A DNA stretch of 40,509 nucleotides, taken from NCBI RefSeq assembly GCF_001908235.1, contig NZ_LGHK01000121.1:1-40509 (forward strand). The letters run 5' to 3'. The stretch is from Bradyrhizobium sp. NAS96.2 (lineage in GTDB: Bacteria; Pseudomonadota; Alphaproteobacteria; Rhizobiales; Xanthobacteraceae). A program made the position numbers and the translations under genes. This document shows positions 8,485 through 15,965 of the stretch, in pieces; positions within the stretch are counted from its first letter, which is position 1, and each line of letters begins with the position of its first letter. A model generated the notes under the pieces. It was not told the DNA's origin, did not search any database, and saw nothing but the letters and a program-made list of their open reading frames with translations.

Positions 8485-9492
8485 ATGGCAATCCGCGTCG
8501 CGATCAACGGGTTTGGGCGTATCGGCCGCAACATTCTGCGCGCCATCGCCGAGTCCGGCCGCAAGGACATCGAGGTGGTCGGCATCAACGACCTCGGTCC
8601 GGTCGAGACCAACGCACATCTGCTGCGCTTCGATTCCGTGCACGGGCGCTTCCCGGGCACCGTGACCGTCGACGGCGACTCGATCAGCCTCGGCGCCAAC
8701 AAGATCAAGGTTTCGGCCGAGCGCGATCCCTCCAAGCTGCCGTGGAAGGCCCTCGGCGTCGACGTCGCGCTGGAGTGCACCGGCATCTTCACCGCGAAGG
8801 ACAAGGCTTCGGCGCACCTCACCGCCGGTGCCAAGCGCGTGCTGGTCTCGGCGCCCGCCGACGGCGCTGATGCCACCATCGTTTACGGCGTCAACCACGA
8901 CACGTTGACCAAGGATCACCTGGTGGTCTCGAACGGCTCCTGCACCACCAACTGCCTTGCCCCGGTCGCCAAGGTCCTGAACGACACCGTCGGCATCGAG
9001 ACCGGCTTCATGACCACGATCCACGCCTATACCGGCGACCAGCCGACGCTCGACACCCTGCACAAGGACCTCTATCGCGGCCGCGCCGCGGCGATGTCGA
9101 TGATCCCGACCTCGACCGGTGCTGCGAAGGCGATCGGCCTGGTGCTGCCGGAGCTCAAGGGCAAGCTCGACGGCGTCTCGGTTCGCGTTCCCACCCCGAA
9201 CGTCTCCGTGATCGACCTCAAGATCGTCGCCAAGCGCGAAACCAACGTCGCTGAGATCAACGAGGCGATGAAGCGTGCCGCCGAGCAACAGCTCAAGGGC
9301 ATCCTCGGCTACACCAACGCGCCGAACGTCTCGATCGACTTCAACCACGATCCGCACTCGTCGACCTTCCACATGGACCAGACCAAGGTCCAGAACGGCA
9401 ACTTCGTGCGCGTGATGTCCTGGTACGACAACGAGTGGGGCTTCTCGAACCGCATGGCGGACACCGCCGTCGCGATCGGCAAGCTGGTTTAA
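8485..9492 (+). CDS. gap: Glyceraldehyde-3-phosphate dehydrogenase
   Basis: The 335-residue protein has the GapA-type length. It carries the Rossmann motif NGFGRIGR (8-15), an acidic residue after the second strand (GIND, 33-36) suggesting NAD preference, and the active-site block SNGSCTTNC with catalytic Cys153. It interconverts glyceraldehyde-3-phosphate and 1,3-bisphosphoglycerate. A strong ribosome site (GAGGAGA) precedes the ATG. It sits between tkt and pgk in a common-pathway cluster. Confidence 0.96.
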   Translation: MAIRVAINGFGRIGRNILRAIAESGRKDIEVVGINDLGPVETNAHLLRFDSVHGRFPGTVTVDGDSISLGANKIKVSAERDPSKLPWKALGVDVALECTGIFTAKDKASAHLTAGAKRVLVSAPADGADATIVYGVNHDTLTKDHLVVSNGSCTTNCLAPVAKVLNDTVGIETGFMTTIHAYTGDQPTLDTLHKDLYRGRAAAMSMIPTSTGAAKAIGLVLPELKGKLDGVSVRVPTPNVSVIDLKIVAKRETNVAEINEAMKRAAEQQLKGILGYTNAPNVSIDFNHDPHSSTFHMDQTKVQNGNFVRVMSWYDNEWGFSNRMADTAVAIGKLV

Positions 9493-9507
9493 GTTCGACT
9501 GTTCGCG

Positions 9508-9530
9508 ATGCCCGGCCCAAAGCCGGGCAT
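9508..9530 (+). terminator. Hairpin between gap and pgk (terminator or attenuator)
   Basis: A perfect 9-bp stem (ATGCCCGGC/GCCGGGCAT, loop CCAAA) begins 16 bases after the gap stop and is followed by CTGCGTCTTT. The short U-run makes this a weak intrinsic terminator. It could separate or balance gap and pgk expression. Confidence 0.45.
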
Positions 9531-9635
9531 CTGCGTCTTTGCCCTCCGCGTTCGTGGCCGCAACGGTCGCGACATCGGCAAGCGAAAGCGACGCCGTCCT
9601 CAGGACGGCCGTGTCCGGCCGCACAGGAAACGCTC

Positions 9636-10832
9636 ATGACAAAATCGTTCCGCACCCTCGACGACGTCAATTTGAAGGGCAAGCGCGTGCTGCTGCGCGT
9701 CGACCTCAACGTCCCCATGGAAGGCGGCCGCGTCACCGACGCCACAAGGCTCGAGCGCGTTGCCCCTACCATCACCGAAATCTCCGACAAGGGCGGCAAG
9801 GTGATCCTGCTCGCCCATTTCGGCCGGCCCAAGGGACGCGATCCCAAGGAGTCGCTGAAGCCGGTTGCTGACGCGCTGTCGAAGGTGATCAAGCGCCCGG
9901 TCGCTTTTGCCGATGATTGCATCGGCGAGCCCGCGGCCAAGGCGGTTGCGGCCCTCAACGACGGCGACATCCTCTGCCTCGAGAACACCCGCTTCCACAA
10001 GGAAGAGGAAAAGAACGATGCCGGCTTCGTAGCCGAGCTGGCAAAACTCGGCGACATCTGGGTCAACGACGCCTTCTCCGCCGCGCATCGCGCCCACGCC
10101 TCGACCGAAGGCCTCGGCCACAAGCTGCCGGCCTATGCCGGCCGCACCATGCAGGCCGAGCTCGACGCGCTGGGCAAGGCGCTGGAAGCGCCGACCAAGC
10201 CCGTGATCGCGATCATCGGCGGCGCCAAGGTCTCGACCAAGATCGACCTGCTGGAAAACCTTGTGAACAAGGTCGACGCGCTGGTGATCGGCGGCGGCAT
10301 GGCCAACACCTTCCTGCACGCGCAGGGCGTCGCGGTCGGCAAGTCGCTCGCCGAGAAGGACCTCGCCGCGACCGCGCTGCGGATCATGGAGAAGGCCAAC
10401 GCCGCCAATTGCGCGATCATCCTCCCCGTCGACGCCGTTGTCGCCAATCAGTTTGCCGCCAACGCGCCGTCGCATGCCTATGGCCTCGATGCGATCCCGG
10501 CCGACGGCATGATCCTCGACGTCGGCCCGCAATCGATCGCGCGGATCCATGCCGCGATCGACGATGCCGCGACGCTGGTCTGGAACGGGCCGCTCGGCGC
10601 CTTCGAGCTGACGCCGTTCGATCGCGGCACCGTGGTTTCGGCCAAGCATGCCGCCGGGCGCACCAGGGCCAAGAAGCTGATCTCGGTCGCCGGCGGCGGC
10701 GACACCGTCGCGGCGCTGAACCAGGCGGGCGTGGCCGGCGATTTTTCCTATGTCTCGACCGCGGGCGGCGCGTTTCTTGAATGGATGGAAGGCAAGCCGC
10801 TGCCGGGCGTCGAAGTTCTGAAAAAGGGTTGA
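9636..10832 (+). CDS. pgk: Phosphoglycerate kinase
   Basis: The 398-residue enzyme transfers phosphate between 1,3-bisphosphoglycerate and ADP. The family signature RVDLNVP is at 21-27, followed by AHFGRPKG, the substrate-binding Arg region ENTRFHKEEE, NDAFSAAHRAH, the nucleotide-side IIGGAKVSTK and GGGDTVAAL near the C-terminus. I start at the ATG at 9636; the frame is open upstream but that part is not conserved. It lies 143 bases after gap and 40 bases before the class II aldolase. Confidence 0.96.
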   Translation: MTKSFRTLDDVNLKGKRVLLRVDLNVPMEGGRVTDATRLERVAPTITEISDKGGKVILLAHFGRPKGRDPKESLKPVADALSKVIKRPVAFADDCIGEPAAKAVAALNDGDILCLENTRFHKEEEKNDAGFVAELAKLGDIWVNDAFSAAHRAHASTEGLGHKLPAYAGRTMQAELDALGKALEAPTKPVIAIIGGAKVSTKIDLLENLVNKVDALVIGGGMANTFLHAQGVAVGKSLAEKDLAATALRIMEKANAANCAIILPVDAVVANQFAANAPSHAYGLDAIPADGMILDVGPQSIARIHAAIDDAATLVWNGPLGAFELTPFDRGTVVSAKHAAGRTRAKKLISVAGGGDTVAALNQAGVAGDFSYVSTAGGAFLEWMEGKPLPGVEVLKKG

Positions 10833-10872
10833 TTTAGTTCGAATCCGAACGCGCACTACAGGGAGAAATGGA

Positions 10873-11940
10873 ATGGCTCGCATAACGTTGCGGCAACTGC
10901 TCGATCACGCGGCCGAGCATGATTACGGCGTACCTGCCTTCAATATCAACAATATGGAGCAGGCGCTGTCGATCATGGCCGCGGCCTCCGAGGTCGACGC
11001 ACCGGTCATCATCCAGGCTTCGCGCGGCGCACGGTCCTACGCCAACGACGTCATGCTCAAGCACATGATGGACGCCGTCACCGAGATCTACCCGCAGATT
11101 CCGGTCTGCGTGCATCTCGACCACGGCAACGAACCCGCCACCTGCATGACCGCGATCCAGGCCGGGTTCACCTCGGTCATGATGGACGGTTCGCTGAAGG
11201 CCGACGGCAAGACCCCCGGCGACTGGGACTACAATGTCGGCGTCACCCGGACGGTGACCGGCATGGCCCATCTCGGCGGCATCTCGGTGGAAGGTGAGCT
11301 CGGGGTGCTCGGCTCGCTCGAGACCGGCATGGGCGACAAGGAAGACGGCCACGGCGCCGAGGGCAAGCTGTCGCATGATCAGCTGCTGACCAATCCGGAC
11401 GAAGCCGTGAAGTTCGTCAAGGAGACCAAGGTCGACGCGCTGGCGATCGCGATGGGCACCTCGCACGGTGCCTACAAGTTCACCCGCAAGCCCGACGGCG
11501 ACATCCTCGCCATGAACGTGATCGAGGAAATCCATCGCAAGCTGCCGAACACGCATCTCGTGATGCACGGTTCCTCGTCGGTGCCGCAGGAATTGCAGGA
11601 GATCATCAACGCCAATGGCGGCAAGATGAAGCCGACCTGGGGCGTGCCGGTCGCCGAGATCCAGCGCGGCATCAAGAACGGCGTGCGCAAGATCAACATC
11701 GACACCGACAACCGGATGGCGATGACCGGCCAGATCCGGAAAGTGCTGAAGGACAATCCAGAAGAGTTTGATCCGCGCAAGTACCTGAAGCCCGCGATGG
11801 AGGCGATGACCAAGCTGTGTAAGCAGCGCCTGCAGGAGTTCAACACCGCGGGCCAGGCCAGCAAGATCAAGAAGGTGCTGACCACGGCGGAGATGGCCAA
11901 GCGCTACGCAGCAGGCCAGCTCGACCCCAAGGTCGCCTGA
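10873..11940 (+). CDS. fba: Class II fructose-bisphosphate aldolase (CbbA type)
   Basis: The 355-residue protein is a zinc-dependent aldolase that cleaves or forms fructose-1,6-bisphosphate. Motifs are YGVPAFNINN, VCVHLDHGN (metal-site His), the active-site block GGISVEGELGVLG and INIDTDNRMA. Its length and inserted segment (LETGMGDKEDGHGAEG) suit the long CbbA-like subgroup. A ribosome site (GGGAGAA) precedes the ATG. Unusually, a class I aldolase follows directly downstream. Confidence 0.94.
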   Translation: MARITLRQLLDHAAEHDYGVPAFNINNMEQALSIMAAASEVDAPVIIQASRGARSYANDVMLKHMMDAVTEIYPQIPVCVHLDHGNEPATCMTAIQAGFTSVMMDGSLKADGKTPGDWDYNVGVTRTVTGMAHLGGISVEGELGVLGSLETGMGDKEDGHGAEGKLSHDQLLTNPDEAVKFVKETKVDALAIAMGTSHGAYKFTRKPDGDILAMNVIEEIHRKLPNTHLVMHGSSSVPQELQEIINANGGKMKPTWGVPVAEIQRGIKNGVRKINIDTDNRMAMTGQIRKVLKDNPEEFDPRKYLKPAMEAMTKLCKQRLQEFNTAGQASKIKKVLTTAEMAKRYAAGQLDPKVA

Positions 11941-11976
11941 GGTCGTCTGACAACTTCTTGCCTGAATCATTAAGGC

Positions 11977-12013
11977 GGGACACCGGCTCCGACGCAGTCG
12001 GAAACGGTGTCCC
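11977..12013. other. Two-step hairpin between the two aldolase genes
   Basis: A 9-bp outer stem (GGGACACCG/CGGTGTCCC) encloses a 5-bp inner stem (CCGAC/GTCGG) with a 3-base loop. The internal loops are GCT and AAA. No U-tract follows, so it is not an ordinary terminator. It starts 37 bases after the class II aldolase stop and ends 113 bases before the class I start. Confidence 0.5.
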
Positions 12014-12126
12014 GGGGCTTGATCGCCGGCTGCGACAAACACCAGCCGCGACGAACGTTTTCTAGGCATTTGCCCGAGAACCGCCTATTTTGGTTTGCAA
12101 AGGCAATGCTCTGGAGGACACTCCCC

Positions 12127-13152
12127 ATGAACCTCTCCGACCTCAACAAAATTGCGCTTGCCATGGTGACCCCGGGCAAGGGCATCCTCGCTGCCGACGA
12201 ATCTTCCGGCACCATCAAGAAGCGTTTCGACGCCATCAAGGTCGATTCGACCGAAGACAATCGGCGCGACTATCGCGAGATGCTGTTCCGCTCGCAGGAG
12301 GCGATGAGCAAGTACATTTCCGGCGTCATCCTCTACGACGAGACGATCTGGCAGAATGCCAAGGACGGCACGCCGCTGGTCAAGCTGATCGAGCAGGCGG
12401 GCGCGATCCCCGGCATCAAGGTCGATGAAGGCACGCAAGCGCTGCCGAACTGCCCGGGCGAACTCGTGACCGTTGGCCTCGACAAGCTCGCCGAGCGGCT
12501 GAAGAAATATTACGAGCGCGGTGCGCGCTTTGCGAAATGGCGGGCGGTGATCGATATCGGACCGCGAATCCCGACCCAGACCGCGATCCGCGTCAACGCC
12601 CATGCGCTGGCGCGCTACGCCGCGCTGTGCCAGGCCGCGCAGATCGTGCCGATCGTCGAGCCGGAAGTGCTGATGGACGGCGATCACGACATCGACCGCT
12701 GCTATGAGGTGACGCAGCGCGTACTGAACCGCACCTTCCAGGAATTGCGGGTGCAGCGCGTCGCGCTCGAAGGCATGATCCTGAAGCCGAACATGGCCAT
12801 ATCTGGCAAGAAGTGCCCGAAACAGGCCTCGGTGCAGGAAGTCGCCGAAAAGACCATCCGCCTGCTCAAGAGCTGCGTGCCGGCCGCGGTGCCAGGCATC
12901 GCCTTCCTCTCCGGCGGGCAGAGCGATGAGGAAGCGACCGCGCATCTCGACGCCATGAACAAGATCGGCCATCTGCCCTGGCGGCTGACCTTCTCCTACG
13001 GCCGTGCGCTGCAGGCGGCGCCGCAGAAGGCGTGGTCCGGCAAGCCCGACAACGTCCCCGCCGGCCAGCGCGCCTTCTCGCATCGCGCCCGGATGAACGG
13101 GCTCGCGAGCACCGGCAATTGGGAAGCCGGCCTCGAAAAACAGGCGGCATAG
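12127..13152 (+). CDS. Class I fructose-bisphosphate aldolase
   Basis: The 341-residue protein is a Schiff-base aldolase, unrelated in chemistry to the preceding class II enzyme. Class I catalytic residues can be placed: Asp24 (AADESSGT), Lys98 (GIKVDEG), Lys137 (FAKWRAV), Glu178 (PIVEPEVL) and the Schiff-base Lys220 (MILKPNM). SGGQSDEEAT and SYGRALQ follow near the C-terminus. GGAGG lies ahead of the ATG. The ThiE-fold gene begins right after its stop. Presence of both aldolase classes suggests condition-dependent use, for example under metal limitation. Confidence 0.95.
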   Translation: MNLSDLNKIALAMVTPGKGILAADESSGTIKKRFDAIKVDSTEDNRRDYREMLFRSQEAMSKYISGVILYDETIWQNAKDGTPLVKLIEQAGAIPGIKVDEGTQALPNCPGELVTVGLDKLAERLKKYYERGARFAKWRAVIDIGPRIPTQTAIRVNAHALARYAALCQAAQIVPIVEPEVLMDGDHDIDRCYEVTQRVLNRTFQELRVQRVALEGMILKPNMAISGKKCPKQASVQEVAEKTIRLLKSCVPAAVPGIAFLSGGQSDEEATAHLDAMNKIGHLPWRLTFSYGRALQAAPQKAWSGKPDNVPAGQRAFSHRARMNGLASTGNWEAGLEKQAA

Positions 13153-13842
13153 TTGGCCACCAAGCCCGTTCCGCCGCGGCCGGCGCCGCGCCTCTATCTG
13201 GCCACCCCGCCGGTCGGCGAGCCGTTGCAGCTTGCCGACGTGCTTGCCGACGTGCTTGCCGCGGCCGATGTCGCGGCGGTTCTGGTGCGGCTGCGCGAGA
13301 GCGACCCGCGCAGCATGATCTCCACCGTCAAGGCGCTGGCGCCAGCGATCCAGAACGCCGGCGCCGCGCTCTTGATCGACGGCCATCCCGACATCGTGGC
13401 CCGCGCCGGTGCCGATGGCGCGCATCTGACCGGCGTCGCCGCGATGGAAGAGGCAGCGCCCGCGCTGCGGCCCGACCGCATCGTCGGCGTCGGCGGGCTC
13501 GCGACGCGCCACGATTCCATGGCCGCGGGTGAAGCCGGTGCCGACTATGTGCTGTTCGGCGAACCCGACGCCAAGGGAGCGCGCCCCTCGGCGGAGGCGA
13601 TCGCCGAGCGGCTGCAATGGTGGGACGAATTGTTCGAGCCGCCCTGCGTCGGCTTTGCGGCCTCGCGCGAGGAGGCCGAGGCGTTCGCGGCGGCCGGCGC
13701 GGATTTCGTGCTGGTCGGAGACTTCGTCTGGTCCGATCCGCGCGGCGCGAAGGCGGCCCTCGTCGAGATCGGCGAGGCGATCGCGCGGGCGCATGCCGGC
13801 ACATTCGGCAAGGCCAAGGTCGAGGGGAAGGCCGAGGGATGA
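13153..13842 (+). CDS. ThiE/TenI-fold protein, probably not a standard thiamine-phosphate synthase
   Basis: The 229-residue protein has the half-barrel pattern of ThiE/TenI (RLYLATPP, GADGAHLTG, AGADYVLFGEP, AAGADFVLVGDF). Several ThiE landmarks are missing, however. The phosphate-binding G-P-x-F-x-T-x-T-K block is replaced by GEPDAKGARPS, the usual N-D-R by a D-G-H-P sequence, and the GQ-D after the HL motif is absent. The only start fitting the conserved N-terminus is TTG at 13153, abutting the aldolase stop. A 12-base unit (CTTGCCGACGTG) is repeated 2.5 times at 13231-13260, giving LADVLADVLA. Automatic pipelines would call it thiE; I would call it ThiE-like with unknown activity. Confidence 0.75.
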   Translation: MATKPVPPRPAPRLYLATPPVGEPLQLADVLADVLAAADVAAVLVRLRESDPRSMISTVKALAPAIQNAGAALLIDGHPDIVARAGADGAHLTGVAAMEEAAPALRPDRIVGVGGLATRHDSMAAGEAGADYVLFGEPDAKGARPSAEAIAERLQWWDELFEPPCVGFAASREEAEAFAAAGADFVLVGDFVWSDPRGAKAALVEIGEAIARAHAGTFGKAKVEGKAEG

Positions 13843-13849
13843 CGCCGGA

Positions 13850-14923
13850 ATGAAATGCCTGCGTCCGATAGGTGTTGCGCTCGGCTGCACGATGCTGGCG
13901 AGCGGCGCGATGGCGCAGCTCTCGATCACGCCGCCGGCCCAGACGCCGCCGCCCGCGAAGAAGGAGGCTCCGAAGGAAAAGCCGAAGGTGCATACGCCGG
14001 TCGGGAAGAAGCCCGCGCCGAAGCCTGCGGCCACGCCCACCCCGACGCCGACGCCCTCGCCGACCCCGACGCCGGACGATCCCAATGTCGACCTCGTCTA
14101 CGGTGCCTATCAGCGCGGCATGTACAAGACGGCGTTCGATCTCGCGACGGTGCGCGCGCAGAACAACAACGATGCCAAGGCCATGACGATGCTGGGCGAG
14201 CTCTATGCCAATGGGCTCGGCGTCAAGCGCGACTACGTCAAGGCCGACGACTGGTACAAGCGCGCATCGGATGCCGGCGACCGCGAGGCGATGTTCGCGC
14301 TCGCCATGATGCGGATCGCGGGCCGCGGCGGCACGGTGGACAAGGATTCCGCGGTCAAGCTTTTGGCATCGTCGGCCAAGCTCGGCGAGCCCAAGGCGGC
14401 CTACAATCTCGCGCTGCTCTATCTCGACGGCCAGACCCTGCCGCAGGACCTCAAGCGCTCCGCCGAGCTGTTGCGCATGGCCGCGGACGCCGGCAGCCCC
14501 GAGGCGCAATACGCGCTGGCGACCTTCTACAAGGAAGGCACCGGCGTGCCGAAGGACCTCGAAAAGGCGGCGCGGCTGCTGCAGGCCGCCTCGGTGGCCG
14601 ACAATGTCGACGCCGAGGTCGAATATGCCATCGCGCTCTACAACGGCGCCGGCACGCCGCGGAACGTGCCGGCGGCGATCACGCTGCTGCGCAAGGCGGC
14701 CCGGCAGAACAGCCCGATCGCGCAGAACCGCCTCGCCCATGTGCTGGCGACCGGCGCCGGCGCCCCGGTGGACAAGGTCGAGGCGCTGAAATGGCACACC
14801 GTCGCCAAGACCGCCGGCAAGGGCGACCCCGATCTCGACGACATCCTCGCCGATATGAGCCCGGAAGACCGCGCCAAGGGCGAGGCAGCCGCCCGAAAAT
14901 GGATCGGAAACAACGTCAAATGA
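13850..14923 (+). CDS. Secreted Sel1-repeat protein
   Basis: The 357-residue protein has a signal peptide (hydrophobic core GVALGCTMLASGAMA, cleavage near residue 22-24). A Pro/Ala/Lys-rich linker with a Thr-Pro run (TPTPTPTPSPTPTP) follows. Then about six Sel1-type helical repeats cover ~95-330 (for example AMTMLGELYANGLGV, AQYALATFYKEGTGV, AQNRLAHVLATGAG). Such repeats act as protein-binding scaffolds in the periplasm or envelope. It starts 8 bases after the ThiE-like stop and is followed by a probable terminator, so it ends the central-carbon transcription unit. Its partner is unknown. Confidence 0.85.
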   Translation: MKCLRPIGVALGCTMLASGAMAQLSITPPAQTPPPAKKEAPKEKPKVHTPVGKKPAPKPAATPTPTPTPSPTPTPDDPNVDLVYGAYQRGMYKTAFDLATVRAQNNNDAKAMTMLGELYANGLGVKRDYVKADDWYKRASDAGDREAMFALAMMRIAGRGGTVDKDSAVKLLASSAKLGEPKAAYNLALLYLDGQTLPQDLKRSAELLRMAADAGSPEAQYALATFYKEGTGVPKDLEKAARLLQAASVADNVDAEVEYAIALYNGAGTPRNVPAAITLLRKAARQNSPIAQNRLAHVLATGAGAPVDKVEALKWHTVAKTAGKGDPDLDDILADMSPEDRAKGEAAARKWIGNNVK

Positions 14924-14947
14924 CGCCTTGACGGCGCCACTTCCAGA

Positions 14948-14992
14948 GGGCACCCAGTCCGAAGCCTAGGTGCCCGCGTTCCGTTCTTTTTT
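14948..14992 (+). terminator. Probable intrinsic terminator after the Sel1-repeat gene
   Basis: A 7-bp stem (GGGCACC at 14948-14954, GGTGCCC at 14969-14975) is followed 11 bases later by a run of six T. The loop is long (14 bases) and the U-tract a little distant, so strength is uncertain. It lies 25 bases after the stop. Confidence 0.5.
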
Positions 14993-14994
14993 CG

Positions 14995-15098
14995 CCCGTC
15001 ATCCTGAGGTGCGAGCGGAGCGAGCCTCGAAGGATGCACGGCCCCGGACCGGGCCGTCGATCCTTCGAGACGCGCTTCGCGCTCCTCAGGATGACGGG
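14995..15098. repeat. Intergenic inverted repeat, CATCCTGAGG family
   Basis: The ends are inverted copies (CCCGTCATCCTGAGG at 14995; CCTCAGGATGACGGG ending at 15098). A second inner pair lies inside (CGAAGGAT / ATCCTTCG) around GGCCC-CGGACC-GGGCC. It is a roughly 100-base hairpin element between the Sel1 gene and suhB, of a type dispersed in Bradyrhizobium. Confidence 0.75.
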
Positions 15099-15156
15099 CT
15101 GAGATTTGCGCCCGCCGCCTTATCGACATTCACAATCTCGGTCACAAGTTCTCATC

Positions 15157-15951
15157 ATGCTCTACTCCGCCCTCATCAATGTCATGGTCAAGGCCGCGCG
15201 CCGCGCCGGCCGCAGCCTCAAGCGCGACCTCGGCGAGATCGAACATCTCCAGGTCTCGCTGAAGGGCCCGGCGAACTTCGTCTCGCTCGCCGACAAGCGC
15301 GCCGAGGAGATGCTCTGCACCGACCTCGAAAAGGCGCGACCCGGTTACGGGTTCCTCGGCGAGGAAGGCGGCAGGCGCGAGGGCTCGGACAAGAGCCACA
15401 CCTGGATCGTCGATCCCTTGGACGGCACCACCAACTTCCTGCACGGCATTCCGCAATTCGCGATCTCGATCGGGCTGTTGCGCGAGGACACCGTGATCGC
15501 GGGCGTGATCTACAATCCCGCCAATGACGAGCTCTACATCGCCGAGCGCGGCAAGGGCGCGTTCCTCAACGACCAGCGGCTGCGCGTCGCCGGCCGCCGC
15601 CAGCTCAACGAATGCGTGGTCGCCTGCGGCCTGCCGCATATCGGCCGCGGCAACCATCAGCTGGCGCTGCAGGAGATGGCCGCGCTGCAGAGCAAGGTCG
15701 CGGGTTTCCGCCGCTTCGGCGCCGCTTCGCTCGACCTCGCCTTCGTCGCCGCCGGCCGCCTCGACGGCTATTGGGAACGCAATCTGCAGCCCTGGGACCT
15801 CGCGGCCGGCCTGCTGATGATCAGGGAAGCCGGCGGCACCGTCTCCGGCATCCAGGGCAATGATGACCCGCTGCAGACCGGCCACGTCGTCGGCGGCAAC
15901 GAGTTCGTGCACGGCGAGTTGATCAAGATCCTGAAGCCGCTCGGGCAGTAG
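15157..15951 (+). CDS. suhB: Inositol-monophosphatase family protein (SuhB-like)
   Basis: The 264-residue enzyme belongs to the Mg-dependent, Li-sensitive phosphatase superfamily. Metal ligands are in place: Glu69 in FLGEEGG, WIVDPLDGTTNF with Asp86 and Asp89 (83-94), and the second motif PWDLAAG near residue 213. Likely substrates are myo-inositol-1-phosphate or related sugar phosphates; SuhB homologues can also act in rRNA antitermination. I start at ATG 15157; the upstream in-frame extension lies in the repeat flank. Its stop is only 14 bases from the stop of the convergent ATPase gene. Confidence 0.92.
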   Translation: MLYSALINVMVKAARRAGRSLKRDLGEIEHLQVSLKGPANFVSLADKRAEEMLCTDLEKARPGYGFLGEEGGRREGSDKSHTWIVDPLDGTTNFLHGIPQFAISIGLLREDTVIAGVIYNPANDELYIAERGKGAFLNDQRLRVAGRRQLNECVVACGLPHIGRGNHQLALQEMAALQSKVAGFRRFGAASLDLAFVAAGRLDGYWERNLQPWDLAAGLLMIREAGGTVSGIQGNDDPLQTGHVVGGNEFVHGELIKILKPLGQ

Positions 15952-15965
15952 CGCGCCGACGCGAT

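Noticed and set aside
13153..13842. Naming this gene thiE
   Set aside because: Fold similarity is visible but the motifs needed for thiamine-phosphate synthase are absent, so no symbol is given.
12085..14085. A 666-codon minus-strand frame across the class I aldolase and ThiE-like genes
   Set aside because: It is a shadow of well-identified plus-strand genes, with low-complexity composition and no recognisable motif.
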